Source: Anisus vortex
Taxonomy: Eukaryota; Mollusca; Gastropoda; Planorbidae
Reading direction: 5' to 3'
Length of the DNA stretch: 64,000 nt
Assembly: GCA_949126835.1 (NCBI GenBank)
Contig: OX421507.1
Span: forward strand, 8,150,121-8,214,120
Shown here one piece after another: positions 12,770 through 26,102 of the stretch (position 1 is its first letter; each line of letters starts with the position of its first letter). Under the pieces are notes generated by a model. That model made no database searches, was not told the origin of the DNA, and was given only the letters and a program-made list of their open reading frames with translations. The position numbers and the translations under genes were made by a program.

Positions 12770-15700
12770 GAGGAAGAGAGAGATAGAAGGATTTATAATA
12801 TATATCGAGAGAGATATATTGAACTCTCAATAGTTCAATTAATAAAAGTTGTTTTTTTTTTTTTAAATTGTAATTCACTTTACGTTTATGCTTTATCTAA
12901 ATAAATCTGCATTAAAAAAATCGGGGAAAAAAGATAGATATAATTAATTTGACCTTTGAACCCTTTTACATGTCTATAATGTCTCTTATAAGACTCGACG
13001 AGCCTTCCAACCCCAACATCCGGGTCGTAAAGTGGAAAAGGGTGAGTCAAAGGAAGTTAGGGGGGGGGGGGGGGTGAATGACATTGCGACACATTTCAGT
13101 GAGTTGACCTTGCATTTACAAGGACCACTGGAATGGATTTGCATTGAAACTGGACATATCTTGACATGAAATCCGATTCAAAACATTTAACTACATGTAC
13201 ATCCCCATATTAAAGCATATATTTTAAGATAGATAGTTTGGCTTTGTCAGACGTACTTCGAAGCACTCCAAGGGGATGTTTCTAATTAAAGGCAAGACTT
13301 TCAAATTGATGGTCTCATTTTTTTCATACCACATCAAGCCTAACTGGTTTGATATTATTACAACTATCTTAGATGTAGATCTTTTCTAAGTGGAGGGATA
13401 TGGGCGATTTTAAAATGCAAGTTGAATTTTAAACATTTAAAAAATCGGCATCCAAATATGCCCATTTGCGGAAAAAATCTAGAATCTAGATGGAAGCTGC
13501 TTAGGAAAGTCAACTGCTATTCTCAACTGCTAGGCATTCGCTCTTTTATTTTCAATTTTTGGTTCAACTTACACTTGTGAACAGATTTAAGCGCACATAA
13601 AAACTGTTTTGATGATACAAAGAGGTTACCTTCACTTGACCACTCTGAAGTGACTAAATATGTATCTGACATTCTGACATTATACAATTAGCGAATTGCA
13701 TTCAAAACAGGGTGATCATGAATTGATACAGACTAATTAAATTTTTAATCGAGTTTTTATGCTCATCTTCTTAAATTAGGCATAAATATTATAAGTAGGC
13801 TTATTCTAAAACAAATTAATTTTTTAAAAGAATTTAATAAATACAAAAGACTTATTTATTAGCACTATATTATGACATTTCTGTAATTATTAATGTTTAA
13901 AATATAAATTCCTTAAATGGACCAATAAATTAATGCAGGAAATGTTTATTTACAACTGTTTAACGTACATTATTTTAATTCTCGAATAATTAAATCTTAT
14001 AATGAATACCAAGCATGCCCAGAATCGAGTGCGCTGGAGAGGCCTTATGTTCCACAAGGAACCAAAGGAACTAAGCTAGCAATGAATACCATACTATTGG
14101 ATTTATATAAAGAAATAATAATGAGTCAGTAATATTTGTTATATTAGAAAACATAATTTGTTTGGCATCACTATTGAATCAAAGGTGGATATTTTTTAAA
14201 ATTATATTGAGATAAATAACCCGTTTTATTTGAGCTAATATTTCTAATATGTTTCTTTTTATTTCTTTTACAAAACAATAAAGGGCTTACAATTTATAAC
14301 TTTGAAAGGATCAAACTGTAAAAAATATTTGAAAATTATATAAATATTATATGACTAAAGAATTTTTATGTATATTTTCAAACACGACATTAACTACGCA
14401 GTTTGTATGATTACAACGTATCTATTCCACTAAATATTAATCACCTCTTCATGAGCGCGAAATAAAACATCTCAGTAAAATCAAAAAACAACTGAGAACA
14501 AAATATAATAAACAATTGCAGGTGTTAGATGTAGATCCTCATCTTACACTAACTAATGATAATGCTAAGAGTTAAAACAATCAACATATATAATTACCGT
14601 GAGTTTGTTTATATGTTTGTTTATATATATATATATATTTATATATATGTTTGTTCGCTATAGGCTCCTAAGCCGTTTGACTAATCGGGACAAAAATTAA
14701 ATGTATAAATCGGAAACGTACTCCGAAAGATAATTTTATTTTATGACTTATAATCATGAATGTGTTAATTTAAAACATTCAAAATGTTACATCCAGCCAT
14801 GCAAATTAAATATAGCCGTACATAGCAAATGGCCATTTCCGTTCATTACTATGTTGAACGCGATATTTTGTATGTTGAACGCGAGGGTCTTTTCGGGTTT
14901 CCCCAATTATGCTGTTGTTTTTTTAATGTGGCGAGACCTTTTTTATAAGTTACGTACCGCAATTTGGCTTGGAGAGTTTCAATTGTTTACTTTAAAAAAT
15001 ACTAGCGTATGACGTAATGTCTATCAAATTATTTATTTTTTCATTATTGATGTTTGCATTATCCTTTTAAGTAAAAAGTAACCAAATGTTTTAATTATTT
15101 AATGGATTTACGTCACTATTGAGAATATCCTTTAATAGGCGACTGTATACACTCTATAAATTAAATGATACGAATGATAAAAAAAAACAAGTTAGGCCTA
15201 TAAATGATTACTTTCTAATACCGGGTACCATAAGCTTGACAGCAACAATGTAAAATAAAAACTAAATACCGAAAGAAACATTCTCAGTACTGTTTTATTG
15301 ATACAATAAGCAAGAACAAAAATTAAATACAGAAAAAATCTTTCTCAATTTAGTTTTTATTGCCTTGAAATATTATTTTCTATTTTTTTTTTTAATTATT
15401 TACCTTTTTTATTGTTTTGTATTTATATATTTTTTTTTCTTTTAGATAGTATATGAGCATGCTAATTTAATAGCATGGATAGAAGAGCTATAGAAATGCC
15501 CATTCTTCTTCTTCTTCTTATATTATTGTTAATTTAATATTATTAATAATAAGGCAAGTCAACACAACTGTTCGCTACATTTTAATATCGAATTTAAAAG
15601 TCTCTTAAGTCTCTTTCGGCTCTTGTGTCCAGGGCGTAACGCTTAGGATTGAGCAATCTCTGTCCAGGCTTCAGCCACCCAACGACACGCCGAAGGCGTG

Positions 15701-18700
15701 GCGTGCCGTGTAACGGGGAAGGTTTGCACAGCCCAGCGATCGGTCACTGCGGTTCTCCAAAGGATCATTATCGCGGTGGCTCGCCAGTATAGCTGCACTG
15801 TCACCCGGTAGCATAAATCCTAAAGGCCTACTATATAGGTACATGCATCCAGGCACCGGGTGGTTTTTGAGACGGGATTGCAGCGTCCATTGCTTCCTCT
15901 CCACCGAGACCAGGGCCTCTCGGCAGTGTAATGGACCTCGGACCCGCTGCGGGGACTGTGCCCCGTGCGTTCGCCCGCCAGTGTATTCTTAATGGGAATG
16001 TATCGGCGGTTTACACACTACGCCAGTCCTTGAGGCCACAATTATTATGCATATGCCAGGGTCAGGTCGACCAGAAACAATTAAAATAAAAAAAAATAAA
16101 TACCGAAAGAAACATTTTCAACACTGTTTTATTAATACAATAAGCAAGAACAAAAATTAAATACCGAAAAAAATTGTTCTCACTTTATTTTTTATGGTAT
16201 TGAAATATTATTTTCTACGCTTTTTTTTATTATTTACCTTTTTATTGTTTGGTATTGTGGTTTTTTTTTCTTTTAGATAGTATATTATTGTTAATTTAAT
16301 AGGCTATTATTAATAACAAGACAAGTCAACACAACTGCTTGATAGGTTTTAATACCAGAAGCTTGACAGTAACAATTATTATGCATATGCCAGGGTCAGG
16401 GCGACCAGAAACAATTGAAAAGAACAAATACTAAATACCGAAAAGAAACGTTCATTGTCTTTATTGTAATATAGTCTCTTTTCTTTATCTCTTAACAAAA
16501 CACATTGTAGTCGTTCGTTTCTCCGTCATTTTGACGGGCATAACCACTAGTAGTTACTATAAATGTGAAAGTTTAGTAATAAAAAATTGTATTCGATATA
16601 AATGCAAAAAGAAAGAATGATAATCACAAACACGTTAATTTGTATTAAATATAAGACACTTGAAGTATTTTCTCCTTAAATAATCTCTTTTTGCTTTTGG
16701 CCTTGGTCTTGCTACGGAGTTAAAATAATTGTCCTTCAAAAATAATTTTAACAATATAATAGAGGAGGTTGACTTTTAGGCAGTTGGCATGCTAAATTAT
16801 TTAGCAATCCTAGATTGGCACACTGTTAGCAAAAGGTTGCCTACCCCTGACATAGGGTACGTCTTCGCAGTCACGTTTTCGCAGTCACGTCTACGAAGTC
16901 ACGTCTACGAAGTCACGTCTCCACAGTCACATAAACTACACTTTTTTTTTACCCAACTGCGGAATTCCCCTCAAATCCTTATCGTGGTGGCTCGCTCGCT
17001 CGATCGTATATCTGCACTGTCGCCCGGTAGCACGAATTCCATATTATAGGCATGGACATCAAGGCACAGGGCTTTGGTGGGACGGGCTGTTGCCAACATT
17101 TCTTACTCATTTCGGCTGGCGCGCCGAAGGTTTTGGTTTCGAATCCTAGTAAAGGCTAAGCTACCTTCCAGGGGGCTGGAGGATGTCCAAGAGACTACCC
17201 AGCTCTGATGTGTATCTAACATTAAACAGGATAAAGTCAAAAGCGGCTAGGTATTGTGCTAGTCACACAATCTCTTAGTATGCCGTGGCCACAGAAACTG
17301 ATGAACGCTGCTTTACCGGCCCTATGGATCAATTTGGTCCGATGGAATAATTTACGTTCTCTGGCAAATATTACTTCTAAAAGTACATGGCACAAACTAG
17401 TCATCATATATTTCCTTGGTTACTAAAAAGATAGTGGAGAATAGATAGTAGATCTATATGTGAATAATTATAATGATGAATAGATGTGAATAACCCTCTA
17501 GGTTCAGACTCTATATGTGAATGCACTCTTCCAAGTTTTTGTTTAGAATGTGAAGCGGTAAGTGAATATATATAAAAAAAGGGACATTTTATACGTAACC
17601 ATTCACTTTATTTCATTCTTGGCATAAACAGCGCTTCTCTATTCTCTGGTACTTGGGTCAAATTATTGTATCCAGCAGACGTCTAGCTACATCAAAACGG
17701 CCAACGTGGCCTGCTCAAAGACTTCCTCCGCCTCGCCCTCGCTATGGGCATATCGCCACGTAAGTCATTTCCGGGGATAAATACTGTTTGTCTCACCCCA
17801 CGTGACCGTGGAACTGATGGTAATAGAAGGGTTAGGTTTGCAGACAGGGCAGAGTTGTCTACCCCCTTTTACCCTCCCTCCCTCTACCCCCCTCCCCCTT
17901 TCACTATCCTATCCCGTCTCTGATAAGCTAACAATTGTTATTCAGTCGACATGTAGTAGGAGTACGAAACCATCACGAGAGCTTATCAGTCACGTGACAT
18001 GCTGACAAACAAACGAAATAAAAAACATCAAACAGTTGCTCTCAATATAATTAAACAAAGTATAATTAATAGAATTGTTGTGTTTTTGTTTTTATTGTTG
18101 TTTGGTTGCAGTTTTGGCTGGGAGCTACAGACAGAAAATTAAAGAACCAATGATAACAAAGTTGTTTTTTTTGTGTGTGGTATAATCCTTTTTATATCTA
18201 GTTTTGTTATGCATTATCTTAAAGTAGTAACAAAAGTTGAAACGGAGATTTAAAAAAATGCTAAGTGAATAGATCTATAAATGATCAAAAATAGAAAGGG
18301 AATCACTTAGCTACATATTAGGCCTATAGCCCACCTAGGGAAATACGCGTGAATGCGAGTCATCAGCGTTCAATAAGGATTTAAAAATTCGCACAATAGA
18401 GTGTAATAGAAAAACAGTTAAAAACTATATATAGCCCAGTGAATTATGTCAGTCATTAGCGTTAAAAACTTAGAATTTCAAATGCGCACAATAAGGCTTT
18501 TAAATGCGCACAATAAGATAAGATAAGATGTCTTTATTGAGCCAAACAAATGGAAATTTGTCTTGATTACAGATGTTTTGTCCTTCAGCATATTTTAAAC
18601 AAAATAGAGTAGACACCGACCGAAATTTGGTTTCGGCTTCGGTTTCGGCGCCGAAAATAGGCAAAAACCCTTTTGTCGGCGTGGTTTCGGTTTCGGCCGA

Positions 18701-21377
18701 AGCCAAAAGGTTAGTTTTCGGTTTGTTTACGGTTTCGGCCGAAACTGACATTGACTTTCGGTCATCAGCCGAATATCTATTGTAACTTAATAAATTCAAA
18801 ATGCAACGCTATTGCTGCATCTATTACTCTGCTTATTGATACTTTCTTTTAATTAAAACTTTTGTAAATTAATATGTGTGAAGTAGGGATGTTAAACGAA
18901 AACCGGATTTCGGGAGGAAATCATTCATAATGGTGTCACACGATTTATTTACCGATTTATCTGAAGAAATATTTGTAAACCCTGTTTGATTAGCACAAAA
19001 CAATTCCTTAACATTATATTCCTTGCAAACACTTGGTTGTCAGAGGCGACTATTAGTTGTGTTTATTTTTTCAAAATCCGAATATTACTTGTGAATTTGC
19101 GATTCAGACACATACTACAGCAAAAGCAAATGTTAACGCCAGTCGTCGGCACAGCTATTTGAAACTGGAATTTCCCCACTGATGGTGAACGCTCCTTTAA
19201 CAGACAAACAGACCGATAGACGTAAGGTTGTGAGATACTTGGACTTCAAAAGGAGACAAAAAGAATGACATATTTAGTGTTTCACAATCCACAATCAGTT
19301 CAGTTTTATTTCATTAGCTGTCAATAATTGTATATTAGTAAAACTGACCTAACATTTTATTTAATGTAGACTGAAAAGCAACTTGGGCAGTTAAAAACAA
19401 CACTTTGCAGCGCATGTAAGGTTCTTTAAAAAAAAAACGGTTAATTTTCTTGCCGGACGTCTGTCGACCCTAGATAGATGTATCTGGAATTGTATTCATA
19501 TTCTACAAATATTCTTTTAATGTGTATAACATATAGATCTAACATACTGTTACAACCACAATCCCTTAGTGCAGGGGTCGGCAACCTTTTGCTTATAGTG
19601 TGCCAAACAATGTTTTCTAAACCATTTAGCGTGCCAACAGCGTGAAAGTGAAAGTCGAACTGCTCAACTATATTTATTTTTATTAGACAATTTATTTAGT
19701 ACTGTAACAAAACCAATAACAAATAAAAGGGAGCGTTATAGAGAAAATCATTAAAGCTTTTTATTTTTTATAACAAATTAACCTGTTTGATATTATCATC
19801 TTTTATAGAAATCCATCCATAGCTTATACACAATTTCATTACTCAACTTACACATTATTGGTTAATGTTACAACTTTTAGATCTCGTTGACAAGATATGA
19901 TTTTAGTAATAGTTATAATAATGTACTGGGTATATTTATTTCTTTGATCTCAACCTGAGATTTCCGATAATATATTATTTCTTATTGAGAGTGAGAAAAA
20001 GTGAACGAGCAGTTATAGTTAAGTGGAAATAATACGTAGTCATCATAAAAACTGGGTAGTTATTGTAATGTTTAAAAATGTAAATATATAAGCTTTTTAG
20101 TCATATAATATTTATATAAATTTCAACTGTCTTTTAATATTTTATAGTTTTATCATTTTAAGGTTAGAAATTGTAAGCCATTTTTTAAAGGATACAAAAA
20201 AGAAACATTAAAAATATTAACGCAAAGAAAACGGGCTAATTGTCTCCCTTTAATAAAATTCTCCAAAAGTGATGCCAAACGAGTAAATTTTTTAATATAA
20301 CTAGTGTTATTTATAAATTATTTTTTCTTTGTACAGATTCAGCATTATGATCTTTTTTTAATGTGAAATTAGTTATATAAAATTAATTTAAGTTGTACAT
20401 AAACATTTTCTATCGATTTAAGGAGTTAATGTTTTCAAACATTAATAATTTAAACAATTATATAATATAATGCTAGTATAAAAGCCTATTATATTTATAT
20501 CAATAAAAAAAAATAATATTTTTTTTTTAATCAATTAAATGCATGCTTAATTAAGAGAGATGAGCATAAAAACTCTTTTAAATGTAATTAGCATGATTAA
20601 ATTAATTAGCGCATTAAATTGTACTTGAATGCACTTCGCTATTTGCTAAATGTCAGGTGTATATTTAGTCACTTATGAGTGGTCAATTGAAAGTGACCTC
20701 TTGGTATGCTTAAAACAGCTTTAAAATATGTTCAGTAGTGTAAATTAAACCAAAAGCTGAAAGTAGAGCGAATTCCTTGCAGTTGACAACAGGTGACTTT
20801 CCTAAACAGCTCCAATTCAGATTTTTCCGCAATTTCGATGCCCATTTTTCGGATGTTTAAAATAAAAATATATAAAAAAGCCAGTATCCCTCCACTATAA
20901 AATGATCCAGATCTAAGTAGTTTTTTTTAAGTATGATGGTCCATGAATTTGAAAGTTTTGTCTTTGTTTAGAAACTCCGCATTGAGTGCTTCAATGTACT
21001 TCTGAAAAAGCTCATCTATCTCAATTTGCCTTAGACGGTCGACTTCACATATGAATCCCATATAGGTCACTACGCTACTCCCATTAATTATGCTTACGCA
21101 CGTTGTTCTGACTAGCATTAAAAAAATTTCCTTCTTGGAGTTCTCTCGCGTGCCACTAAAAATCGTTCTGCGTGCCAAGTTTGGATCGCGTTCCTTAGGT
21201 TGCCGACCCCTGCCCTAGTGGTCTGAGTAGCGTAAATGTTGTTGTTAATACTCGTTCGACCTAGGGTAGACTTTAGTTAATATTATTTATACTTCATCAT
21301 TACACGTACTCCTTATTGTCCTGGGAACAAACTCAGGATTGGCCGTCTGACAGTTCCTTTCCTTGGCGTTGTAGTTG

Positions 21378-21428
<51 letters not shown>

Positions 21429-24400
21429 TATTGTAAATAATAAAACAGTAACTTGACACAGAAGCTTCAGTGTAAATGGTTCAATCAGTACGATATTTAT
21501 TTCAGATAATAAATCCAATACTTGTAAGGATGTACACTAGAATCATTATATACATCAACAGTGAAGCAGAGCCAACACAAACGTCAACTATCCAACTGAA
21601 GAGAAATTCTCTAGCTAACTCTCAGAAATACGACGCGAAACGCCTTAAATACTCGCGGGGGAAGGGCGGGGAACAGACCTATTAAGAGATAGGTAAAAAT
21701 GTTGGTACCATTTACAAAACTCATAATAAAAACGATAGTTTCAACATGCTCTCCCCTGTACGTAAAATGATGAGCTATTACCAGAATTTGCAGTCGGTAC
21801 AAGAGTGGATTTCTAGAAAGTCGTCACTATATTAGACAAACATGACAACTATAAAAGGAAATGGTTTTATCTTAGTACACTCCACAAAACCCGCGTTTAT
21901 AGAGAAAATAAGTAAGGTGCGTTCTAGTACTGGGCGCTATTAACCCTTACAGTCCCGAGCGCGTATATAGCGGAACAGAATGCAGCATAGATAGAAGTAG
22001 GTCGGTACGGGAAGGGTTAATATGTAACAATACACTGATTTATATTATAATTATAAAGGTCTAAATTCATGACACTACAGCTTTTGAGTTCTGCTAATCC
22101 AAAATAAACTATTTTTTTTTACAAAGATTTCACCACGTTCCAAGTATCAATAGCTCTTCGTATTATTTTTTTTAGTATAATCAATGCAAATTTGTCTTTT
22201 CCAAACTATAACTTACTTTGTCCGGGGGGGGGGGGGGGAGAGGGGAAAAGACAATGGTAAAAAAATCGGATATTTAGAACCGAAAAATAGGTTTTGCGGA
22301 AAAAAAAGGATATTAACATCCCTAACGTAAAGAAGAAGACGGTATGGGATCCCCATCAACAAAACCTGATATCTAAACTGGAGATGACCCAACGTCGAGC
22401 GACACGTCGTCTCTTACAGGATACGGCTTTAAAACAAGCGCATCTGCTTTGGTGGCCAAAATCCAACTGGAGCCCCGACAACACCGCAGAGCGATAAACA
22501 AAGTCACCACTATTTACAAGATCGTGAACCGTCGCGTGGAAATGTCCATGCAGCCAGGTCGAATCTAACAGGTGTCCCGCTCTACCCGAGGTCATCAGCT
22601 CAAGCTGCATGTTCCACATGTACGCACCGACGTGCTTCAATCTTCTTAATTTGCCTTAGACAGTCTACTTCCAGTGTGATTCCCATATAGTTCACTACGC
22701 TGCTCCCATTAATTGTGCTTACGCACGTTGTTCTGACTGGCATTAAAAAAATCTCTTTCTTGGAGTTCTCTCCCGTGCCACTAAAAATCTACAAATATTT
22801 TTTTTTCCGTCAATCATTAGGCTGTGGAACACTCTGGACCAGGCCTCCATCACTGCCCCTACTGTGCCGGCTTTCAAATTGTCACTGAAGGGCTGGTCTA
22901 AAAATCTAAAGTGACAGTCTGTCATCTGTTTATAATTGTTATTTGTAAAGTACCCGTCAGACCGAGTTGATCCATAGGTTCGATCAAGCAGCGTTCACCA
23001 GTTTCTGCATACTAGGTGATTGTGTGGCCAGCACTATGCACAGATTCCTTTACTCTACCCCAACTAAGGTCAGGCACCCATCAGAGCTGTGTAGACTCAG
23101 GGACACCCTCCAGACCCGGGAAAAAATCCTAGCCTGCACCAGGATTCGAACCCGGGACCTTCGGCTCGGCAGTCGAACGCTGCCGCTCGGCTACCATGCC
23201 CCATATTATAGTTTGTGATGTTTTTAATTTTATGTGTAGTTAAATTGTGGATTCTTTCCTGGTCCTAACGGGGTCTCCACAGTAATATGAAGAAGAAGAA
23301 GGCTGAAGTTAATAATAACGGATTATTTAATTAATCCGAAGAATGATCAAATATCAAGATCAAATAGATCAAATAAAGATCAAATAGAGTGCCCATAAAC
23401 TGAGAATATATATATTTTTTACACATAAATGTGCAGTCTTTTGAAATCATTTGTTTTGCAATATCGGTTTATTTTTCGGTTTCGGCCGAAGTTGTAGTTA
23501 AACTTTTGGTTTCGGCTTAGGTTTTGGCCGAAAGTTAATGTATAATATTCGGTATGGTTTCGTTTTCGGCGGAAACTAAAATTTTGATTTCGGGCGATCT
23601 CTACAATAGAGTATGGTAGAAAAACATTCAATACTGTTGTGTTATTTTATGGGTAGCGGTGTGGGGATATAGCTGAAGATTTGAAAAAAAAAAGTTAAAT
23701 GAAACACGTCTATGTGCCAATGTTCAGCTCGATAGCGTGGCAGAAAATTAGGTCGATTAGCCTTCCAAAAGATCAGATCGTGTACAAAGAAAGTTGGTCG
23801 TCAGAAAATTTTGGCGACGTTAATCTAAAAGATTTGATAACAATATACTGGTGGGTGTAGCAACGTTATAATTATAGAGACCAAGTTACGGAAAGACTGA
23901 CACAAGATATATAAGCTTAGGCCTATGGACTATGTTTTAATATATTTCACTTTGTAGATTTGTAAAAGTAAAGTACCCGTCGGACCGAACTAATCCATAG
24001 GGCCGGTGAAGCAGCGTTCACCAGTTTCTGTGGCCACGGCATACTAGGGGATATGTGGTCAGCACAATGCCCAGCCGCCTTTACTTTTACCCTAACTAAT
24101 ACTTACTTACTGCCCGTAACACCGCGGGGGCATAGGGCAGCAACAAAGTCCTGTATCTTTCTCTGTCACGTGCGAAAATTCCAATCGTACCCCAGGAGTG
24201 ACCAAATTCCTTTAATTCCTGCCCCACTGTGGAAAAGTGGAAAGCTTCACAAGGTCCTATTGTGTCATGCGCCAACATTCGGCACCGTAAAGGAGGACAG
24301 GAAGCACACAGCTGTTATATACGGTAGTTTTAAATTCGTTCTGGTACTCTATTGACAGGATTCCCTAACTAATGTCAGGTACCCAATCGAGCTGGGTAGA

Positions 24401-26055
24401 CTCAGGGACACCCTCCAATCCCGGGAAAAAAAATATCCTAGCCGTCACCAGGATCGAACCCGGGACCTTCGACATGCCAGCTCAACGCGCTGCCGCTCGG
24501 CAACGTGCCCAAATTGAATAGGTTTGTAGTAGGTCCTGTAATTATGGCCAACTATTTTAAAGGCTCAGAAATCTCTTTTAGACAACGACAGAACAATAAA
24601 TCACTAATCTAATGCACTACTAGACTAGAACCACAGATGAGCGTAGGGCGCAATAATCTTCTTTATAGAAGGAGCGTCAGTAATATAAAAGATAAGATTT
24701 TCTTTTACAAATATTGTTGTATGTCTGTGTGTGGAAGATTTTTTGTCGTCTAGCCAATTAACATATTATGCAGTAATAGCATTGATGATAAATGATAAAC
24801 ATGTTACTAACAAAATAATATATATTTTGAACACAAAATATGTATACAAAACGTACGTAAGCTCTTGTGTAATATTTTGTTGGATTTATATATAATAAAA
24901 TACATATCGTATAAATCAGAAATAGTGTTTAGACACATAGGGCCAATTTTTTTCAGTTGAGGTGTGATTTAAGGGGCAGTTGCGTTTCTATGGAAAATGG
25001 CGCCCAGGGTGAGGGAGGGGTGGAAAATGGCAGCGAGGGCCGGGTGGCGGCGGTAGTGGTGGTTCAAACTTTCATCTACTCATACTATAATGTTAGTTTT
25101 CATTTATTAGGAAGCTTAGATAGTTGGCTTTAAATCGTCTATTTATAAGTCTTTGTTTGTATGTTATACAATATTATAAGCAGTTATTGCACTCTTTTGG
25201 GCATCCAAAATCACCCTTAAATTGTGAACTTTTCCTCGGGTCCAATGGTGGTCTCCACAGTACAACGAAAAAGAAGAAGCCACGTTGGTTTGAAAGTTTT
25301 ACTCGAAAGCAAATCAAATCATTTTCGTCAGCCAATTCTTGTTTAAATATTATTATTTTTGAGTGTCGTTTCGGCTCCAAACTTTGGCGCCTGATGGGGC
25401 CGTCTCATCCTCACCACTCTAGTTACGGCACCGGTGGAAGTGAACACACCCGTCTCTTAAATACAAGTGTGTGAGTAATATGTTTGCTCACCTTCATAAT
25501 ACTGCCATTAATGCAATAAAAAAATTAAATAAGATACAATTTTTTACAATGGAATGCGTCTGGAAAAACTATTTTCAGTATGTAGAGTTGAGTCTCACAA
25601 TTCCATTTGATAAGAGTGTCAAGGGTTAAGTTGTTTGTTGTTATTTTTTTGGATTGTTGTGTTAACCCACTCCATTTTCGTGTGCCACTTGAGAAGAAAG
25701 AGATACTATATGACTTTTATCATTGTAAAATATTAAGCATGGCAAGTATTTTTATGTCTGATTATTTTAATGCATAATAATTGTGCTTTTAATATTATAT
25801 TAAGATATACGTAAATATATAGAGAGATATAATATACGTATATATTTTTCTATGATAGTTATCAAGATAATAAATTATGGGATTTAACTAAAAAAAAATA
25901 ATTGTGTGTCGTTCCATACGTTCCATACGTACAAAGGTATCACACCACTGATCTATAAACACACAGATTAGTTATATATGGCTTTTTTTTTTTTAGCAAA
26001 CCTCTGATTTCCCATGAGTCTTTTTAAAGACGCTATATTTGGATACAGACATATT

Positions 26056-26102
<47 letters not shown>

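Noticed and set aside
12177..12878. 233-codon minus-strand frame as a host gene
   Set aside because: It is a LINE C-terminal remnant joined by chance to the complement of an exon and a GA repeat.
14743..15012. 89-codon open frame as a possible gene
   Set aside because: No recognisable domain, splice sites or composition change; AT-rich region allows this by chance.
18500..18799. ETE/SAE-rich short frames on both strands
   Set aside because: Produced by the palindromic TTCGGTTTCGGCC repeat.
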